This document shows, piece by piece, positions 9,878 to 16,087 of a stretch of 64,000 nt of DNA. A program made the position numbers and the translations under genes. Within the stretch, counting starts at the first letter, position 1. Each line of letters starts with the position of its first letter. Source of the DNA: JAOUJD01 sp963726405 (GTDB lineage Bacteria > Pseudomonadota > Gammaproteobacteria > Burkholderiales > Burkholderiaceae_F); the NCBI GenBank assembly GCA_963726405.1, contig CAVSCF010000005.1, positions 620,001-684,000 of the forward strand. The letters are read 5' to 3'. The notes beneath the pieces are model-generated. The model searched no databases. It saw only the letters and a list, made by a program, of their open reading frames with translations, and was not told the DNA's origin.

Positions 9878-10459
9878 ATGGACATCCCACAACTGATCCA
9901 GGACTACGGCTACGCTGCCGTCGCCGTCGGTGCCTTCCTCGAGGGCGAGACCGTCCTGATCCTGGCGGCGATCAGTGCGCACCTCGGCTACCTGAAGCTG
10001 CCTGCCGTGGTCATCGTGGCGGCCGTCGGCGCTTTTATCGGCGACAACGTCTACTTCTTCGCCGGCCGCTTCTACGGTCCAAGCCTGATGCAGCGCTTTC
10101 CGGCGCTCGCCAGGGCGGTGCCGCGCGTGGACCGCTTCGTCGGTCGATGGCACGCGCTGGCGGTGATCGTATTGCGCTTTGCCTACGGATTGCGCGTTGC
10201 CGGTCCCATCGTTCTGGGCGCCGGGCGCATGCGCACACTCACTTTTCTCTGGGCGAACGCCACCGGAGCGGTCCTGTGGGCACTGCTGGTGGGCGCGCTC
10301 GGCTGGGGCTTCGGGCACGCGGCGGCGCGGCTGCTCGACAACGCAGCGCGGGTCGAATACGTCGTGCTAGGCATCGTCGCGGCGATCGTCGTGCTGGTCA
10401 CGCTCGTTCATGTCGTTGCCAAACGCCGACTCGAACGTGGCGAGCTGGCACGGAAGTGA
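9878..10459 (+). CDS. DedA family membrane protein
   Basis: Polytopic inner membrane protein of 193 residues in the DedA (SNARE-associated/VTT) superfamily, implicated in lipid scrambling, undecaprenyl phosphate recycling and membrane homeostasis. Visible family marks are FLEGE near residue 20 (conserved acidic pair), the re-entrant stretch GAFIGDNVYFFAGRFYG at about residues 50-67, and the F-x-x-x-R-type segment LRFAYGLRVAGP with conserved arginines near residues 100-110. At least four hydrophobic segments follow. The ATG at 9878 is the first in frame with this consensus. It lies between two of the three small DUF3563-like genes and is followed by tandem overlapping hairpins. Confidence 0.87.
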   Translation: MDIPQLIQDYGYAAVAVGAFLEGETVLILAAISAHLGYLKLPAVVIVAAVGAFIGDNVYFFAGRFYGPSLMQRFPALARAVPRVDRFVGRWHALAVIVLRFAYGLRVAGPIVLGAGRMRTLTFLWANATGAVLWALLVGALGWGFGHAAARLLDNAARVEYVVLGIVAAIVVLVTLVHVVAKRRLERGELARK

Positions 10460-10508
10460 GCGATCGGCCGCGCCGATCGCAACGATCCGAAATTGCGATT
10501 TTATTTTT
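10460..10508 (+). terminator. Overlapping hairpins with T-rich tail after dedA
   Basis: Two perfect stems share bases 10476-10480. The first is GCGATCGGC/GCCGATCGC (10460-10468 with 10472-10480). The second is ATCGCAA/TTGCGAT (10476-10482 with 10493-10499), followed at once by TTTATTTTT. The second has the form of an intrinsic terminator and the first would exclude it. It may be a plain terminator or an attenuator ahead of the next small gene. Confidence 0.6.
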
Positions 10509-10563
10509 GCGCGCGGCGCCCTCACCATGTGACTCGTGCAATGGCAATACGGATGGTGAACAG

Positions 10564-10749
10564 ATGAGCAGCGAAAAATCCTCGATCGTCGGCACATTGC
10601 GCGGACTGATCGACCGGCTTTTCGAGAACCTGGAGCGCTCGCAACTTAAAGACCTCGAGCGCTCGATTGCGCGTGCGGCGAACGAACGCGAAGTGTCGCA
10701 GCGCGTGCACCGGCTCGAAGCGGGCGACGCGCACTTCAACACCTACTGA
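10564..10749 (+). CDS. Small DUF3563-like protein, second of three
   Basis: A 61-residue protein, predicted mostly helical, with no signal peptide or membrane segment. It begins MSSEKSSIVGTLRGLIDRLF and ends with REVSQRVHRLEAGDAHFNTY. It shares an amphipathic N-terminal helix, LER-x-Q and the SQR-x-HRLE block with the product of 9598-9762, so the two are probably paralogues. The gene stands alone between the dedA hairpins and a strong terminator at 10829, so it is likely expressed as its own short mRNA from the AT-richer stretch at about 10480-10560. Function unknown. Confidence 0.65.
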   Translation: MSSEKSSIVGTLRGLIDRLFENLERSQLKDLERSIARAANEREVSQRVHRLEAGDAHFNTY

Positions 10750-10828
10750 GCACACCCGGATTGCGGAGCAGCGCCTGCTGCTTCGCTTTAGCTTGAGCGG
10801 GGCTGTCTCCCTTCGCTCTCGTTGCTTT

Positions 10829-10866
10829 GGGCCGCCTCCCGCGTGCGGGACGGCGGCCTTTTTTCT
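10829..10866. terminator. Intrinsic terminator between small gene and convergent lysR
   Basis: Stem GGCCGCC/GGCGGCC (10829-10835 with 10852-10858) with inner pairing CCCGC/GCGGG and a run of T from 10859. It ends the plus-strand small gene and abuts the lysR stop codon at 10865, so it may also act from the other side. Confidence 0.8.
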
Positions 10867-11782
10867 AGGTGGCGGTTGCGGCGTCGCGCTCGGGCGCCAG
10901 TTCCGCCTGCCACGAGTCGCGCACGAGGTCGAACGTGGCCTTGATCAACGGGTCATCACGGCGCGAAGCGAGCGCGATGAACCACAGCGTGCTCACCACC
11001 CGCGTCTCGCCCCAGATCTTCACGCTGCCGGCACGCTCCAGGTCGAGGGCGGCCTCTTCGCGCAGCAGCGAGGCGCCGACGCCGGACGCCACGAGGTTCC
11101 GGATCACGCTTTCGTCGTCCGCTTCGACGAAGCGCGAGGGCAACGGCAATCCGTGCTGGGCGAACAGGTCGGTGACGAGCATGTGATACGTGCTGATCTG
11201 CGGCGTGAGCACCCATGGGATCGACGCGATCGTCGACCACTCCTTGCTTGCCAGGTGATGCGACCACGCCGACGGCACGGCGATCCGGTAGACGATCTTG
11301 CGCAACTCGAACGCGGTGATGTCGTCCGCGGGCCGATCGCCGAAGTAGTAGCTGGCATCCAGCCGAGCCTCGCGCACGCCCGCCAGCGCCTCGCCGGACA
11401 CCTGGTGCGACACCATGAGTTCGAGCCGCGGATGGACCCGCATCGCCGCCGCGAGCACGCGGCCGAGCCGAACCGAGGCCGGGTCGCTCACGGTACCGAC
11501 ACGCAACGTCCCGGCCACCTGTCCTGAAAGGCGTGCGGCGGCATGCCGAAACTCGTCCGCGGCCGCCAGCGCTTCCAGGGCCAGCGGCAGCAACTGCTTC
11601 CCGGCGCTCGTCAGGACCATGCCGGAAGGAGCGCGCTCGAACAACTTCAGGTCGAGCCGCGACTCCAGCGCCTTGATCTGCCCGCTCAGGGCGGGCTGGC
11701 TGACGTGCAGCCGCTCGGCCGCCCGCGTCAGGTGACCGCCTTCCGCGACCGCGACAAAGGCCCGAATCTGGTAAAGCTCCAT
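10865..11782 (-). CDS. LysR family transcriptional regulator
   Basis: 305 residues, starting at the ATG at 11782, which has GGAGG six bases upstream; the upstream in-frame ATG at 11833 lacks this and would add 17 residues. The N-terminal winged helix-turn-helix spans about residues 1-60 (HLTRAAERLHVSQPALSGQI), followed by a periplasmic-binding-protein-like effector domain with two lobes. It is divergent from a small DUF3563-like gene (11977), and the 194-bp AT-rich gap carries repeated ATTGG/CCAAT motifs that may be its own operator. The effector is not known; position makes the small gene its likeliest target. Confidence 0.9.
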   Translation of the reverse strand: MELYQIRAFVAVAEGGHLTRAAERLHVSQPALSGQIKALESRLDLKLFERAPSGMVLTSAGKQLLPLALEALAAADEFRHAAARLSGQVAGTLRVGTVSDPASVRLGRVLAAAMRVHPRLELMVSHQVSGEALAGVREARLDASYYFGDRPADDITAFELRKIVYRIAVPSAWSHHLASKEWSTIASIPWVLTPQISTYHMLVTDLFAQHGLPLPSRFVEADDESVIRNLVASGVGASLLREEAALDLERAGSVKIWGETRVVSTLWFIALASRRDDPLIKATFDLVRDSWQAELAPERDAATAT

Positions 11783-11848
11783 AGGGAACCTCCACTGCAG
11801 GCCCACCGTAACGCAGTTTTTGCAATGCGGCAATTAACCGAATAGGCA

Positions 11849-11911
11849 ATTGGCACCAATGATCACAAGTATCTGAAAATATGATTGGTTTTTCTGACTA
11901 GCAGGGCCAAT
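11849..11911. promoter_or_regulatory. Array of ATTGG/CCAAT half-sites between lysR and the small gene
   Basis: Four alternating copies in 63 bp: ATTGG 11849-11853, CCAAT 11856-11860, ATTGG 11884-11888 and CCAAT 11907-11911. The first two form a 12-bp perfect palindrome; ACCAAT (11855-11860) and ATTGGT (11884-11889) form a wider inverted repeat. The gap is visibly AT-rich against its surroundings and includes TTGACT at 11914. A multi-site LysR operator is the simplest reading. Confidence 0.45.
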
Positions 11912-11976
11912 ATTTGACTTGTGCATAGCAGCAATCCGGCAGCCTGAGCCGTCGGTTGCAGCGAAAAGGAGTTCCA

Positions 11977-12282
11977 ATGCCCACCTTGCTGAGTCGCCTT
12001 CCGTTTACCTCCGTGTTCTGGCGCCGCCCCCCCAGCGCCCAACGGCCCCGCCAGGTTTCGGCGCCCCCACCCGCCCTCCCGTCGACCCGCGAACTGGAGC
12101 TTGAAGAGATGCGCGGCGCCGCGATGCGCCAGATGTTCCCGAAGCTCTTCGGCTGGTGCGCCGATCAGTGGGAACGCGGGACGGCCGTGGCCGTCCATAA
12201 CTACCTGGCCGGCGCAACCAGCGTCACCGATCTGGAGCAGCGCATTCGCCACGTCGAGCGTCGGCGCCACTTCTCCAGCTAG
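11977..12282 (+). CDS. DUF3563-like small protein with proline/arginine-rich N-terminus, third of three
   Basis: 101 residues from the ATG at 11977, preceded by AAAAGGAG at good spacing; an in-frame TTG at 11956 is less likely. The N-terminal 40 residues are basic and proline-rich. The C-terminal half contains Trp and an ending YLAGATSVTDLEQRIRHVER that fits the DUF3563 pattern (Tyr-Leu-Ala...Asp-Leu-Glu-x-Arg-Ile-Arg) best of the three small proteins here. It is divergent from lysR across an AT-rich promoter region and is separated from the two-component genes by 89 bp. No signal peptide. Function unknown. Confidence 0.65.
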   Translation: MPTLLSRLPFTSVFWRRPPSAQRPRQVSAPPPALPSTRELELEEMRGAAMRQMFPKLFGWCADQWERGTAVAVHNYLAGATSVTDLEQRIRHVERRRHFSS

Positions 12283-12371
12283 TCTCCCGGGCGGCAGAAC
12301 GCGCCGCCCTTGAGTATTCTCTGCGGCGAGGTCGCAGAGGCGACCGACAGAGCTGAGAGCGGACGCCAGGC

Positions 12372-13037
12372 ATGCGCATCCTGCTGGTCGAAGACGACCC
12401 GATGATCGGGGAGAGCGTGGTCAGCGGGCTGGCGAGCGAGGGCCACGCCGTCGACTGGGTGCGCGACGGCGTTGCCGCCGAGGCGGCGGTTGCCACCACC
12501 CCTTATGCGCTCGTCCTGCTCGACCTCGGCCTGCCCAGGCGCGATGGCATCGAGGTCCTCAAGGACTTGCGCGCGCGCAAGCTCGACCTGCCTGTGCTCG
12601 TGATGACGGCGCGCGATACCGTGCGCGACCGCGTCGCAGGGCTCGACGCAGGCGCCGACGACTATCTCGTCAAGCCCTTCGATCTCGACGAACTGTCGGC
12701 GCGCGTGCGCGCGCTGCTGCGCCGCGCCTCCGGACGCGCCGAGCCGCTCATCGAGCGGGGCTCCCTGGTCCTGAATCCGGCCACGCACGAGGTGCGCTGG
12801 CGCGGCGAAACGCTCGACGTCTCCGGTCGCGAGTTCACCCTGCTCGCGGCCCTTGCGGAACGGCACGGCGCCGTCGTGTCGCGCGCGCAACTCGAGGAAA
12901 AGCTGTACGGCTGGAACGAGTCGATCGGCAGCAACGCGGTCGAAGTGCACATCCACAACCTGCGCCGAAAGCTGGGCGAAGACGCGATCCGCACGGTCCG
13001 CGGCCTCGGCTACCGGCTCGCAACGGACGAGGCGTGA
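12372..13037 (+). CDS. OmpR-family response regulator (QseB/PmrA type)
   Basis: DNA-binding response regulator of 221 residues. The receiver domain has acid pocket Asp8/Asp9, phosphoacceptor Asp51 (LLDLGLPRRDG), Thr79 and Lys101 (YLVKPFD). A winged-helix effector domain follows from about residue 125, with the SREFTLL start and VEVHIHNLRRKLG recognition region typical of QseB, PmrA and TctD. The next gene, its sensor kinase, starts with GTG overlapping the TGA, so the two are translationally coupled. A CTTAAG-N5-CTTAAG direct repeat, the form of PmrA/QseB boxes, occurs just after the kinase gene and is a probable target. Confidence 0.92.
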   Translation: MRILLVEDDPMIGESVVSGLASEGHAVDWVRDGVAAEAAVATTPYALVLLDLGLPRRDGIEVLKDLRARKLDLPVLVMTARDTVRDRVAGLDAGADDYLVKPFDLDELSARVRALLRRASGRAEPLIERGSLVLNPATHEVRWRGETLDVSGREFTLLAALAERHGAVVSRAQLEEKLYGWNESIGSNAVEVHIHNLRRKLGEDAIRTVRGLGYRLATDEA

Positions 13038-14353
13038 ACTCGATCCGCCGTCGCCTGCTCGCCGCGCTGCTTGGCGCGCTGTTGCTCGCGGGCCTCGCCG
13101 GCGCGGTCGCGACCTACCTGTCGGCGCGCGGCGAAGTGGACCGCCTGCTCGACGAGGAACTGCGACAGGTCGCCCTGTCGTTGCGGGACCATGCGCAACT
13201 CGACTACGCGCGGCTCGAGCGAGGCACCAGCGACCCCGACCTGCGCGTACTGGTGCAGATCTGGGATCCGGCGTTCGATCGGCCCTACTCGTCGCGGGTC
13301 GCGTCCCCATTGCCGCGCCAGACGGCCGAGGGCTACACGACGCTCCAGCACGAGGGCCGCTCGTGGCGCATCTACACCACGCGGTCTTCCACCCAGACGA
13401 TCCAGGTCGCCCAGCCAACCCTGCTGCGTACCGAACTGGCCGCGCTCACCGCAGCCCGCCTGCTGCTGCCCGTGCTGCTGATCCTGCCGCTCCTCGGGCT
13501 GCTCGGCTGGTGGATTGTCGGGCGCGGGCTGGCGCCGCTGCGCGTGCTCGCCGAGACACTCGAACGCCGCGCCCCCGCATCGCTTGAACCCATCCCGGTG
13601 ATGGAGACGCCGGAGGAAGTGCAGCCTCTCGTGCGTTCGCTGAACGACCTGCTGGGGCGGCTCGGTGATGCGTTCGATACGCAACGACGGTTCGCCGCCG
13701 ACGCGGCACATGAGCTGCGAACCCCCCTCACGGCCCTCACGCTGCAGATCCAACTCGCGCGGCGGGCGGAATCACCCGAGGAGCGGGCCATCGCACTGGA
13801 CCGTCTCGAACAGGGCGTGAAGCGTTCGACGCGCCTGGTGCAGCAACTGCTGACGATGGCGAGGCTCGACCCGGACGCCGCGCGCCCCGCGAGCTCCGTC
13901 GACCTCGCGGCCCTCGCCGCCTCCGTGGTCGATGAGAAGAAGGCCCTCGCCGAACAAGGGCACATCGCCCTCTCGGTGGAAACCTCGCCGGTCACTCTGA
14001 CCGGACAGGAAGACGCGCTGCGCATCCTGCTGACGAACCTGGTCGACAACGCGTTGCGTTACACGCCACCCGGCGGCTCGGTGAAGGTGCGGGTCTGGCC
14101 GGACGGCGATGAGGCGCGCGTGGAAGTTGCCGACACCGGCCCGGGCATCCCGGAAGAAGAACGCGAGCGGGTGTTCGACCGCTTCTATCGGGGGCGCAAC
14201 GCTCCGGCCGGCGGCAGCGGCCTGGGACTGGCCATCGTGCGGCAGGTGGCGACGCTGCACGGGGGGTCGATCGTTCTAGACGAAAGCCGTTCCAAAGGCC
14301 TCCTTGTGAGCGCTCGCTTTCCTTTGAGCCCGCTGCCGACAAAGGCTGCGTGA
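13034..14353 (+). CDS. Sensor histidine kinase (QseC/PmrB type)
   Basis: Membrane kinase of 439 residues, partner of the upstream regulator. It has an N-terminal transmembrane helix (about residues 8-30), a short periplasmic sensor region, a second helix (about 142-165), a HAMP-like linker, and a dimerisation domain with phosphoacceptor His226 in AAHELRTPL. The ATPase domain carries the N box (TNLVDNALRYTPPGG), G1 (DTGPGIP) and G2 (GSGLGLAIV). The GTG start overlaps the regulator's stop. The stimulus cannot be read from sequence. It is followed by the putative regulated promoter at 14375. Confidence 0.92.
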   Translation: MNSIRRRLLAALLGALLLAGLAGAVATYLSARGEVDRLLDEELRQVALSLRDHAQLDYARLERGTSDPDLRVLVQIWDPAFDRPYSSRVASPLPRQTAEGYTTLQHEGRSWRIYTTRSSTQTIQVAQPTLLRTELAALTAARLLLPVLLILPLLGLLGWWIVGRGLAPLRVLAETLERRAPASLEPIPVMETPEEVQPLVRSLNDLLGRLGDAFDTQRRFAADAAHELRTPLTALTLQIQLARRAESPEERAIALDRLEQGVKRSTRLVQQLLTMARLDPDAARPASSVDLAALAASVVDEKKALAEQGHIALSVETSPVTLTGQEDALRILLTNLVDNALRYTPPGGSVKVRVWPDGDEARVEVADTGPGIPEEERERVFDRFYRGRNAPAGGSGLGLAIVRQVATLHGGSIVLDESRSKGLLVSARFPLSPLPTKAA

Positions 14354-14374
14354 TGCGCCTTCTCGGCTTCTGCT

Positions 14375-14407
14375 CTTAAGACTCGCTTAAGACGGCGGTC
14401 GTACCTT
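14375..14407 (+). promoter_or_regulatory. Direct-repeat response-regulator box with -10-like element
   Basis: CTTAAG at 14375-14380 and again at 14386-14391, separated by exactly five bases; the repeated unit is CTTAAGAC with an 11-bp period. This is the geometry of PmrA/QseB boxes. TACCTT at 14402-14407 lies 10 bases after the second half-site, about the spacing at which OmpR-family activators replace a -35 element. No coding region follows before the terminator at 14457. Confidence 0.55.
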
Positions 14408-14413
14408 GCGTTT

Positions 14414-14488
14414 CGAGAGACACCGGTTTTGCGGTTGTGTTCTCACTCACTCGTTCAAGCGCCGCCCCTCCGAGCGGCGCTTTTTTTT
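14414..14488 (+). ncRNA. Putative small RNA downstream of the two-component system
   Basis: Predicted transcript of about 75 nucleotides from the boxed promoter (start estimated from the -10 element) to an intrinsic terminator. The stretch has no ATG with a ribosome-binding site. It lies wholly between the kinase stop (14353) and the convergent yedK gene. The existence of the RNA is inferred from promoter-like and terminator-like elements only; the same terminator would also serve the two-component mRNA. Confidence 0.35.
14457..14488 (+). terminator. Strong intrinsic terminator
   Basis: Perfect 9-bp stem AAGCGCCGC/GCGGCGCTT (14457-14465 with 14474-14482), eight-base loop, and a run of eight T from 14481. 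It ends the two-component transcript and any small RNA initiated at the upstream box. Confidence 0.88.
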
Positions 14489-14508
14489 GAGCTTCGCTGT
14501 TGGAACGC

Positions 14509-15114
14509 TCACGCTTTCGTCACCTCGAGCGCCTCCGCCGGCAGCGGTTCCATGAGATCGAGCGCGGGATCATCGGCGTTCAGCCAGCGGTCGTGATCGC
14601 GCTCGGTAATGACGACTGGCATGCGGTCATGAATGGGGGCGAGCAGCTCGTTCGCGCGCGTGGTCACGATCGTGTAGGTCTCGACGCCCTGGTCCGTCGC
14701 CGGATTCTTCCACCACTCCCATAGCCCGGCCAGCGCAAACAGCGGCTCGTCCTTCAGGCCGATGCGCCATTTGACCTTGTGACCCGGTTCCCCGCTCCAC
14801 TCGAAGAACGCGTTCACCGGAACGAGGCAACGGCGCTTGCGGTACGCCAGGCGGAATGACGGCGTGCTCGAAAGCGTCTCGGCCCGCGCGTTGATGCAGC
14901 GAACCCCGAACTTCAGCTCCTTGGCCCAGGTCGGAACGAGTCCCCAGCGCAGCAGCGCGATCTCGCGCTCCTCGGAGCGATGGGAGCGCCGGACTACGGG
15001 CGCCGTGTCCGTAGGTCGGAGGTCGGGGTTCGCCGGAAAATCGGGGACGACGGCAACCTTGAACTTGGCCTTGATTGCCGCGGGGTTGTCAGACAGGTCG
15101 TAACGGCCGCACAT
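14509..15114 (-). CDS. yedK: YedK/HMCES abasic-site shielding protein (SRAP family)
   Basis: 201-residue SOS response-associated peptidase. After removal of Met1, Cys2 forms a stable thiazolidine crosslink to abasic sites in single-stranded DNA and protects replication forks. The sequence begins MCGRY; further active-site segments are INARAET (Asn/Arg), FFEW (catalytic Glu) and PIHDRMP (His). Length is close to E. coli YedK. It stands alone, convergent with the two-component terminator, and its stop is only 20 bp from the terminator end. No LexA box was recognised in the 42 bp separating it from the next upstream gene. Confidence 0.92.
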   Translation of the reverse strand: MCGRYDLSDNPAAIKAKFKVAVVPDFPANPDLRPTDTAPVVRRSHRSEEREIALLRWGLVPTWAKELKFGVRCINARAETLSSTPSFRLAYRKRRCLVPVNAFFEWSGEPGHKVKWRIGLKDEPLFALAGLWEWWKNPATDQGVETYTIVTTRANELLAPIHDRMPVVITERDHDRWLNADDPALDLMEPLPAEALEVTKA

Positions 15115-15156
15115 CCTGAGCCACCAGCCAGAATCGTTTCGACGGTCGCCGCTCGC

Positions 15157-16077
15157 TCAGCGCACGCGCTCGAATACGAAGTTCGCCAGCGCGACGTCCT
15201 CCAGCCCGATGCCGACCGACTTGTAGACGATGACGTCGTGCGGGCGGCGTTCGAAGGTCGTCCCCTTCACCAGCAGCTTGCCGAGTTCGGTCACCCGCTC
15301 GGGATCGATGGTGCCCGGCGCGGCGCGCACGAATTCGCCCGCCTCGCTCTGCGCCGCGGGCAACCACTCGACGACGATGAGGTCGGCACGGGCGAGCAAG
15401 GCGTCGTCCAGTTCGCGCGCGGCGGGTTTGCTCGAACCCACGGCCGCGACAAAGGCGCCCGGCTTCACCAGCCCCCCGTCGAACAGGGGCTCGCTCGCGC
15501 GGGTCGCCGTGCAGACGACGTCGCCGCGACTGGCTGCAGTCGCCGCATCGACGGCGGTGGCCGGCACGCCGAACTCCGTCTGCACCCAGTTGGCGAAGTC
15601 GGGCGCAGCCGCGCGTCCGGAAACCAGCACGCGCTGGAATGGATGCGACAGGAGGAAGGCTTCCGCATGCGCGCGCGCCTGCACGCCTGTCCCGAACAGC
15701 GAAAGCGTCGCCGCGTCGCGTGCCGCCAGTCGCTGCATCGCGACCGCGCTCGCCGCAGCCGTGCGGTACTTGGTGATCTCGTTGGCCTCGATGGCGGCCA
15801 GCGCTTCGCCGGTCAGCGCCGAGAACAGCACGATCACGAAATTGAACTGCCCCTTGACGGTCGCGTACACCTTCGCGCCGACGACGCCCGCGGCCGGCAA
15901 TGCCGCACCCATCATCGCGATCGCCGTCGACTGGCCGCCCTGCTCGGCGGCCGCGCGCACCCGCGGAGCGATGCTTCCAGCTCCGTTGCCGAACTGCTCG
16001 AACGCCGCCGCCATGGCCGCGACAGCGTCACGCATCGTGATGACTTCGGCGACGTCGGCGTCGGTGATCAGGCGCAT
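15157..16077 (-). CDS. Ornithine cyclodeaminase / mu-crystallin family protein
   Basis: 306-residue NAD(P)-dependent enzyme of the OCD/mu-crystallin family, whose members include ornithine cyclodeaminase, alanine dehydrogenase and cyclic ketimine reductases. The Rossmann nucleotide site is FGTGVQARAHAEAFL at about residues 130-145, and the substrate-side segments GAKVYAT and VGSSKPAARELD are in their family positions. It is the last gene of a minus-strand cluster, 10 bp after the fused TRAP permease. With an aminotransferase and a D-amino-acid dehydrogenase upstream, a role in breaking down an imported amino or imino acid is likely. The exact reaction cannot be assigned. Confidence 0.82.
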   Translation of the reverse strand: MRLITDADVAEVITMRDAVAAMAAAFEQFGNGAGSIAPRVRAAAEQGGQSTAIAMMGAALPAAGVVGAKVYATVKGQFNFVIVLFSALTGEALAAIEANEITKYRTAAASAVAMQRLAARDAATLSLFGTGVQARAHAEAFLLSHPFQRVLVSGRAAAPDFANWVQTEFGVPATAVDAATAASRGDVVCTATRASEPLFDGGLVKPGAFVAAVGSSKPAARELDDALLARADLIVVEWLPAAQSEAGEFVRAAPGTIDPERVTELGKLLVKGTTFERRPHDVIVYKSVGIGLEDVALANFVFERVR

Positions 16078-16087
16078 CGGATCTCCT

